NCBI RefSeq assembly: GCF_003597395.2
Contig: NC_133769.1
Location: 182,578,543-182,642,542 of the forward strand
DNA from: Chelonoidis abingdonii
Lineage: Eukaryota > Chordata > Testudines > Testudinidae
Length of the DNA stretch: 64,000 nt
Reading direction: 5' to 3'
This document shows positions 58,137-64,000 of this stretch, in pieces. The notes beneath the pieces are model-generated. The model saw only the letters and a program-made list of their open reading frames with translations. It made no database searches and was not told the DNA's origin. The translations under genes and the position numbers were made by a program. Numbering within the stretch: the stretch's first letter is position 1; the number at the start of each line of letters is the position of its first letter.

Positions 58137-58649
58137 ACACATTTAATTTTAAAGCATGTACTTAAATCCTACTGGCTTATAAACCCTTATTAAATCTCAC
58201 TATTAATTTTCTTGCATCCTAAATGTAGTATGCAGAACAGTGGATGCCCAATTCTGCACATCCTTAATTGTCTAGTCCCATTAACTTCAACACAATTACC
58301 CATCTGACTGTTCATAGGAATAAGTGTTGCAGGACCTGGTCCCTAGCAGGAGGGTGTTGGCAGGATGTGTAGCTGTAGTAAGTATGGATCTGTTAGATTC
58401 CAAATGTTCGTTCCTGCACATAGTAGGGCTGTGTTCTGTTCTTAGCACTAATCTTTATCATGGAAAAATCCTCCCTACAGTGCTCTCCTTTTTACATTTT
58501 CTAAATATAAATGCCAAAAAGAGAACCACACAAAGGTAAAAATTAACACAATTCCTGCATTAGCAAAATTCCAGCAATTAACTTTTATACAGGCCTTGAC
58601 ATCAGTTATGAAGACATACATATTTTGTATGTGTAGGTGTATACACGTG
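58137..58649. other. No gene recognised
   Basis: AT-rich spacer. 58160-58330 resembles a decayed foldback repeat ('gtcccattaacttcaac'). Confidence 0.4.
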
Positions 58650-58900
58650 CAGGAGTGGTGCCAGGGTTTTTGGTGCCCTAGGCGCAGGGCTGGATCTAGC
58701 CATTTCGCCACTCCAAGCCAGTCCCGCGGCTCCAGTGGACCTGCCGCAGGCATGCCTGCGGGAGGTCCACCAGAGCCGCGGGACCAGTGGACTCTCCACA
58801 GGAACGCCTATGGGAGCTCCACCGGAGCAGCCTGCTGCCCTCCCGTATCCTGGCACCCTAGGCAACCGCCTAGGTCACCTAAATGGAAGTGCCGGCCCTG
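58650..58900. mobile_element. hAT MITE, 251 bp
   Basis: Starts caggagtggtgcca and ends tggaagtgccggccctg, an imperfect terminal inverted repeat. Flanks tacacgtg (58642-58649) and cacacatg (58901-58908) agree at six of eight positions. Subterminal 'ggtgccctaggcg' and 'gcctaggtcacc' are also inverted, and an internal palindrome centred near 58752 contains gcaggcatgcctgc. It is related in style to 40481-41198. Confidence 0.75.
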
Positions 58901-59454
58901 CACACATGCATAGACTCTTTTATCCCAGGGTATGATAATGCCATAGTTTTAGTTTTAACCTGGGGCAAACTAATCCGTGGTGGAACTCCTTTATCTTTAG
59001 ATAAGTTCTATCTCCAAGTAATTTGGCCCACTTGAAGCAGAATAAAATGCGTAGAGAAGGATATGAAATGACAGCTGCTTGATTAAGATTTTAAAGGGAA
59101 AAGTGGAAGCTGTAAGGTAAATTTTTTTTTGAACAGTGTACAGAAGATACAACACAAATCCCATTATTAGTTTACAAGATGTGTGGGTGTTTAAAGTAAT
59201 AATGGGATTCCTGCACATGCTTTTCTAATACATTGCTATACAAATTACACCCTTGCATTCATTGAATTCGGGTACTGAAAATGGCAGTCTTTCAGTTCTT
59301 GTGCACAATCAGATTTAATGTTTTTCTCTTCCTGCTTCTGAAGCACAGTAAAATACTAAAACAAGAACAAAAAATAGATAAAAACACTCAGATCTGATTA
59401 TAAATCAGATTCTCAACAAAATATTGATATTTAATGCACCATGAAGTCTGAATA
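58901..59454. other. No gene recognised
   Basis: AT-rich spacer with no repeat or coding signal that I can support. Confidence 0.45.
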
Positions 59455-59605
59455 CTTCATACCTGACCAACAAGGAAAGGTTTAAACAAAATGGGCATGT
59501 TCGGTCTTGGAAAAAAGAAGGCTGAGGGGTAACCTGGTAAGCCTTCCAATACATTAAGGGCTAAAAAGAATGGTGATCGATTCTTCTCTCTGCTGAAGGC
59601 AGTGT
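59455..59605 (+). repeat. CR1 LINE fragment
   Basis: 'ggaaaggtttaaacaaaatg', 'cttggaaaaaagaaggctga' and 'atggtgatcgattcttctct' correspond to the CR1 'LEKRRLRG' C-terminal block. It is a separate, diverged copy from the one at 59735. Confidence 0.6.
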
Positions 59606-59734
59606 CATGCTGTTTGGAGTGGTACACCACTGTGAATATGTATCCCAGAGCCGCCTGTCACAAAACAAGGGCAGACACCCCATACTGGTAATATATTGTA
59701 TAATTAGATTTCACCAAGCCATTATCAAATGTGA

Positions 59735-60385
59735 ACTTGATACTAGGGGTTACAGTGGACGAGAGGCTGGATACGAGTCACTCTTGTTGCCAAGAAGGCT
59801 AACGGCATTTTGGGCTGTATAAGTAGGGGCATTGCCAGCAGATTGAGGGATGTGATCATTCCCCTCTATTTGGCATTGGTGAGGCCTCATCTGGAGTACT
59901 GTGCCCAGTTTTGGGCCCCACACTACAAGAAGATGTGGAAAAACTGGGAAGAGTCCAGCGGAGGGCAACAAAAATGATTAGGGGGCTGGAGCACATGACT
60001 TATGAGGAGAGGCTGAGGGAACTGGGATTGTTTAGTCTGCAAAAGAGAAGAATGAGGGGGATTTGATAGCTGCTTTCAGCTACCTGAAAGGGGGTTCCGA
60101 AGAGGATGGATCTTAGATTGTTCAGTGATACAGAAGACAAGACAATAGTAAGTTAATGGTCTCAAGTTTGCAGTGGGAGAGGTTTAGGTTGGATATTAGG
60201 AACAACATTTTCTCTAGAAGGGTTGGTGAAGCACTGGGATGGTTACTTAGGAAGGTGGTGGAATCTCCTTCCTTAGAGGTTTTCAAGTCAGCTTGATGAA
60301 CGCCCTGGCTGGCGATGGTTTAGTGCGGATTGGACTAGATGACCTCCTGAGGCCCCTTCCAACCGTGGTATTTTATGAATTCCTC
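59735..60385 (+). pseudogene. CR1 LINE 3' end with ORF2 C-terminus
   Basis: The plus strand contains 'ggctgtataagtaggggcat', 'cctcatctggagtactgtgc' (the RP.LEYC block), 'gagtccagcggagggcaaca' (ERVQRRA), 'gaggagaggctgagggaact' (EERLREL) and 'gggggatttgatagctgctt' (GDLIAA). It ends 'gaggccccttccaaccgtgg' and a degenerate 'tattttatga' 3' repeat. Frame is lost at several small indels. The copy is 5'-truncated. Confidence 0.88.
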
Positions 60386-61063
60386 GGACACTGTATTAGT
60401 CTAACCATGAGATCACAACCAGCCCACTTAGATGCCTGCACCTCATTGCCACTGAGACACAACCCTGACATTTGATTAAAGGTTATTAAAACCAAAAATC
60501 CACTCCATCAATCCGAGATTTTCATCTGTCCCAATAGAACAAGAAAGTCATTTAACCTAAAATTAAAATATAACCAGATCTTACACAAAGACAAAGCTAG
60601 GCGTTGGCAGCGCAATTCTAAGTAACTATTGGTCTATGTTGTTCAGGAAAAAGTCACAAGAATTATTCAGAGGTTAAAGCCCGTACAAATATAAAGTGAG
60701 TCAACATTTGAATCCATGATTTTTCAGATTATTACAATCTCGTGCTTATTCCCAAAAAGTTCTTTCAGGGTTACCCAGAATACTCTTCTGGGGACTCTGT
60801 CTTTTTTGATTTGAGTTTGCTCTGCTCTTTGCACCTCAAACCAAGATCAAGGGATCTTCTTTGAATCATCATATATAGCTGTCTTTCTGAAGACAAGTAT
60901 TTTTACTCAACCAATGGCCAATTGTTTTAATTAACAATTTCGAGTTAAAGATGTATTACATAATGTAAATGCCTGCCATTACACTTTAACATAGAAATAG
61001 ATAAGTGAAAACAATACTAGTAACATTGCTTAGTTTTTCCATGAAGTTCTAATGCCTGAATAC
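60386..61063. other. Unassigned, possibly part of an older repeat
   Basis: I recall sequences like 'agtctaaccatgagatcaca' as repetitive in turtles, and 59640-59734, 60386-61063 and 61715-62060 may be one old element split by the CR1 (59735) and the LTR (61064). This rests on memory, not on evidence in the window. Confidence 0.3.
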
Positions 61064-61714
61064 TGTGATGGGGCAAGGCCAGATGGCTACAAGTAAAGTA
61101 CTGAGAAAACAGGGTATGTAACCCCAGGCTAAACAAATCCCTAGTACCCGGTAACCAAATGGCAGTTGCTCCAGGTTTAATCAAGGGCCACCTGGAGCCA
61201 ATTTAAGATTCTAGAAGGCAGTGGAATAGCTACGTTTAATTAGAACACTGCACCAATATCAGGGCAGGCCCTAATCAGGGCCCCTGGGTTTAAAAACGGG
61301 CGCTCACTTCAGTCAGGCAAGGGGAGCCAGAGGAGAAGGCTTGTGTTAGAGGACTGGGAGAAAAAGGTAAAGAGCTGAGAGAGAGAGAATGCTATGTCCT
61401 CCGTCAATCCCAACCATATAATCAGACAACCGGAGGAAGGTTCCTGTGTGTGAGATAAAGAGGAGTGTTTGGAGAAGGCCATGGGAAAGTAGCCCAGGAG
61501 TTACAGGAGGCACTATAGACAGCTGTGATCCAACAGGGTCCTGGGCTGGAACCCGGTAGAGGGCGGGCCTGGTTCCCCCCAAACTCCCAACCTCCTGATC
61601 AGACACAGGAGTAGCTGGAACCAGACTGGGATCCACAAGAGGCGGAAGTCCTGAGGTGAACAATCCACCAGATAAGCGTAAGGACCCAAATGGGTAGAGG
61701 AGGAATTTGTCACA
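61064..61714 (+). mobile_element. Solo LTR, ERV-type, 4-bp TSD
   Basis: The 651-bp unit runs from tgtgatggggc to tttgtcaca, with perfectly inverted TGTGA/TCACA ends. It is flanked by atac at 61060-61063 and 61715-61718, a 4-bp TSD as made by class I (gamma-type) elements. Internal blocks match 47941-48625. No internal coding region is present. Open frames crossing it are not genes. Confidence 0.8.
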
Positions 61715-62224
61715 ATACCCCGTTTTAACATTAACACCACTTTGCTCAGGCTTATTTAATTCCTGGACATTGTCTAATGTTAATATAATAGTAACAGGAA
61801 TAGATAGGCAAAACAACAGAATTAGAGGATCAAGGAGATGTTAACACACAAGTGGATTGGCCTGAGATATTATAGTAGTACATTTAGCTCCTTGGTATAT
61901 TAAAGGCAAGTGAATTTGGCTCAATGGCTCGTGTCTGAGTGGTCTCAGTGGTCCACAGGCAGGATAAGAAAGTAATGAGCTATAAACACTAATCAAGATT
62001 TAGATGATTAGAACAAAACCCTTCTAATTATAAGGTTAGTAAGCTTAGGAATAGGCTTTTCCAGGGAGTTGTGGAAAGTATCTCTCGTCTCTCTCTCTGT
62101 GTGTTGTGGGTGTGTGGTGTGTCTGGTGTGTGTGTGCTGTGTGTATATATTATATAGTATACTATATATATATATAAAAAAAAAAAATTCCCCTCTCACC
62201 CCTATGGCGTGGTATGTGTCCTTC
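61715..62224. repeat. Unassigned sequence ending in a simple repeat
   Basis: No gene is seen. A (TC)n, (TG)n and (TA)n compound simple repeat with an A-run spans about 62085-62188. Confidence 0.5.
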
Positions 62225-62975
62225 CTCAACATCGGGTCCTTACCAGAGCCTGGGAGTTGAGGTTCTGCGCAGTATCTTAGCTGTTTCTAACACTGCACTC
62301 TTCGGACGAGAAGCTCTGATGTTGTTCCGATGGATCTGTGGAGGCACTCAACCCAGCTTAAGGAGCACAGCCCGAGGGCTCCTACACAATGGGACCACTT
62401 TTGGCCTTCACTTCCACATCCCTTCCTGTTTCCTCTTTCAGGCCCTGGTACTTCTCCAGCTTCTCATATTTCCTTCTTCCTGAATGTTGCTGTCACTGGC
62501 ACTGCTAGGATCTATCACACCGTGTCTTTGCTCTTGTCCTTTACCACCACGATGACGTGGTTGATTGGCCAGTAACTGCCTGTCCCGTTGGATCTGGAAG
62601 TCCCCACAGAATCTTAAGCCTGCTATTCTCCACAACCTTCTGCTGAATCTCCATCTCTGGTCTTGGGAGGGTCCTAGCCCCAACGCTGATGCGATGTGCC
62701 TGTACACAATGCCAGGCCACTTGGTTGTGCCCGTTCAGTGGTATGCTGTTCCTGCTGCATCTTAACATCCTGCCACTTGTGTTGGGAACTGTTCTCTGAG
62801 GGCCTCTCTGCACAGTCTGCACCTTGGGTCCTCTCTAGTTGGTGACCCCTGCTTCAAATGGATCTGGTGCTCAGTGCCTGTTCCTGTGCTGCTATGATCA
62901 GTGCCTCAGTGCTGTCTTTTAGTCCAGCCCTTTCCAGCCACTGGTAGGATTTCCCACAGCTTCCCAATAGCTGAG
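62225..62975 (-). pseudogene. LINE with restriction-like endonuclease, C-terminal remnant
   Basis: The minus strand carries, in two frames, segments resembling the C-terminus of an R2/R4/Rex6-type LINE: 'HNQVAWHCVQAH' (near 62700-62740), 'VVENSRLKILW' (near 62610-62645), a shifted 'LLANQP' (near 62555-62575, where the nuclease PD motif would sit), then 'VIDPSSASDSNI' (near 62490-62525). A frameshift near 62605 and substitutions at the putative catalytic PD destroy function. The clade is assigned from recalled family sequences and is tentative. Confidence 0.5.
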
Positions 62976-62992
62976 GTGGCTGACATATATAA

Positions 62993-63166
62993 AATCTCAT
63001 AGAACTGGAAGGGCCCCTGAAAGGTCATTGAGTCCAGCCCCCTACTTTCACCAGCAGGACCAAGTACTGATTTTGCCTCAGATCCTTAAGCGGCCCCCTC
63101 AAGGATGGAACTCATAGTCCTGGGTTTAGAAGGCAATGCTCAAATCACTGAGCTATCCCTCCCCCC
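62993..63166 (-). repeat. tRNA-derived SINE with CR1-like tail (turtle polIII-SINE type)
   Basis: The minus strand starts in a run of G, then 'gatagctcagtgatttgagc', in which tagctcagtga fits the A box, and 'atgagttccatcc', a degenerate B box. It continues 'gagggggccgcttaagg' and 'atcagtacttggtcctgc'. The end 'ggctggactcaatgaccttt' resembles a CR1 3' terminus. This arrangement is the tortoise/Cryptodira SINE, which uses the CR1 enzyme through its tail. It is not a functional tRNA gene. Confidence 0.85.
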
Positions 63167-63167
63167 A

Positions 63168-63310
63168 TCTGTATCATTGGAGGTTTTTAAGAACAAGCTA
63201 CACATCTGTCAGGAAGCGTCAAGGTGTACTTGATCCTGCTTCATTGTAGATAGCTGGACCAGAGGACCTCTTGATGTCCTGTCCAATTCTACGTGTTTAT
63301 GATTTCTATG
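63168..63310 (+). repeat. CR1 LINE 3' end
   Basis: 'ggaggtttttaagaacaagc', 'cacatctgtcaggaagcgtc' and 'ctggaccagaggacctcttg' are followed by 'tttatgatttctatg', the CR1 3' terminal repeat. It abuts the 5' end of the antisense SINE, which may have inserted into it. Confidence 0.8.
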
Positions 63311-64000
63311 GTATAGACAGCATATCTGGTCCTTTAGACTCTGGTTCAGGAAAGCACTTAAGCCCATGTTAAATCCCACAGAAGTCAATAGGATTTAATT
63401 ACAAAATTAAAGGCTTTCTTGAGCTGTGGTTTTAATCCTCATACAGAAAATGTGAAAGTTTTGCTTTCATGAGGACTGCAAGCTCAGGAACAGTAACACT
63501 CAGATGAGCACATCCTTCTATGCTACTTGTTAAAAGAACAAATGCATTATTAGAACATCTGGGTAGTTTTGAACCCTTATGCCTCCTGAGATACTAGACT
63601 TCTACTCTAGAGAGATAGTTGGCTTCTAGAAAGAAGAAGAATTATTACATTATAGCAGACTTAGATGCAAGGGAAGATCAACTAACTACAAAAAAAAAAA
63701 GAGGAAGGCATTTGCAAAATTGTCTAACGCATTTGACCTGCTCACCATTAGGCATTTGATGAATAAATACAGAATGTGTGAACACCTCACCTTCCTGATT
63801 AAAAAATTATCTTAAACATCAAGCTATAAATCTCCCAAGATATTTTTTTCAGGTAGGAGAGGTGGAGAGAGGAGTGCTAATGAACCCCGATCTTGAAGGC
63901 ACTTTAAGTGCCTGATCTATACCCTATAATCCCTTTCCAAAATCAGTATTTTAAAGCAATATTAAATTTAAACAAGCAATATTTCTGATGTCTTGTCTGT
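63311..64000. other. No gene recognised
   Basis: AT-rich sequence to the window end. 63345-63410 is a fragment of the 'gcacttaag' foldback family. An A-run lies at about 63690-63699. Confidence 0.45.

Noticed and set aside
61346..61816. 156-codon minus-strand open frame
   Set aside because: It crosses the end of a solo LTR and its TSD into unrelated flank, so it cannot be an ancestral gene.
63080..63166. tRNA gene on the minus strand
   Set aside because: A and B boxes are present but degenerate, no complete cloverleaf follows, and the sequence runs into a CR1-like tail, so it is a SINE.
1..64000. CRISPR array, prophage or bacterial defence island
   Set aside because: No regularly spaced repeats, dense operons or bacterial genes; repeats are of vertebrate type.

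Overview
This window reads as 64 kb of nuclear vertebrate DNA from a turtle (Testudines). It is A+T-rich with no operon-like layout. Its repeats are ones I associate with turtles: a tRNA-derived SINE with a CR1-like tail (the tortoise/Cryptodira polIII-SINE type), CR1 LINEs, Penelope-like retroelements with a characteristic 3' tail, Harbinger elements carrying a transposase and a Myb/SANT-like gene, several hAT MITE families, and about 0.65-0.95 kb ERV-type solo LTRs. The species call comes from recalled repeat families, not from a search.

I find no convincing host protein-coding gene, tRNA, rRNA, CRISPR array or bacterial-type feature. All recognisable coding sequence is retrotransposon or transposon debris full of stops and frameshifts. 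The window is best described as a gene desert or a large intron.

Layout. 0-8 kb: a hAT MITE with a perfect target-site duplication (TSD), then two solo LTRs of one family. One LTR sits inside an antisense CR1 copy and splits it (5096-7858). 9-10.2 kb: a Penelope-like element whose 5' part is inverted relative to its 3' part, as in twin priming; its tail carries a hammerhead-ribozyme-like core. 10.8-12.3 kb: a perfect 31-bp inverted repeat and small MITEs. 17-19 kb and 22.7-23.9 kb: GC-rich hAT-type and other DNA elements, some with internal minisatellites. 26.9-28.9 kb: a deleted Harbinger with a large internal inverted repeat and a Myb-gene remnant. 29-40 kb: mostly unique AT-rich sequence with MIR-type SINEs, a decayed CR1, foldback elements and a 66-bp duplication spaced exactly 900 bp. 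40.5-41.2 kb: a hAT MITE with two tandem hairpins. 43.4-46.0 kb: a second Harbinger with both gene remnants facing each other. 48-53 kb: two LTR-like elements and a second Penelope-like 3' end with a 10-bp TSD. 53.7-60.4 kb: CR1 3' ends and a hAT MITE. 61-63.3 kb: a solo LTR with a 4-bp TSD, a LINE restriction-like-endonuclease remnant, and the tRNA-derived SINE next to a CR1 3' end.

The elements do not act together as a system. Their interest lies in nesting order, insertion scars and RNA structure. The observations I would check first are the hammerhead-like core in the two Penelope tails, the inverted Penelope copy, the perfect 31-bp quasi-palindrome, the Harbinger foldback, and the hAT copy that keeps its TSD but lacks one terminal repeat.
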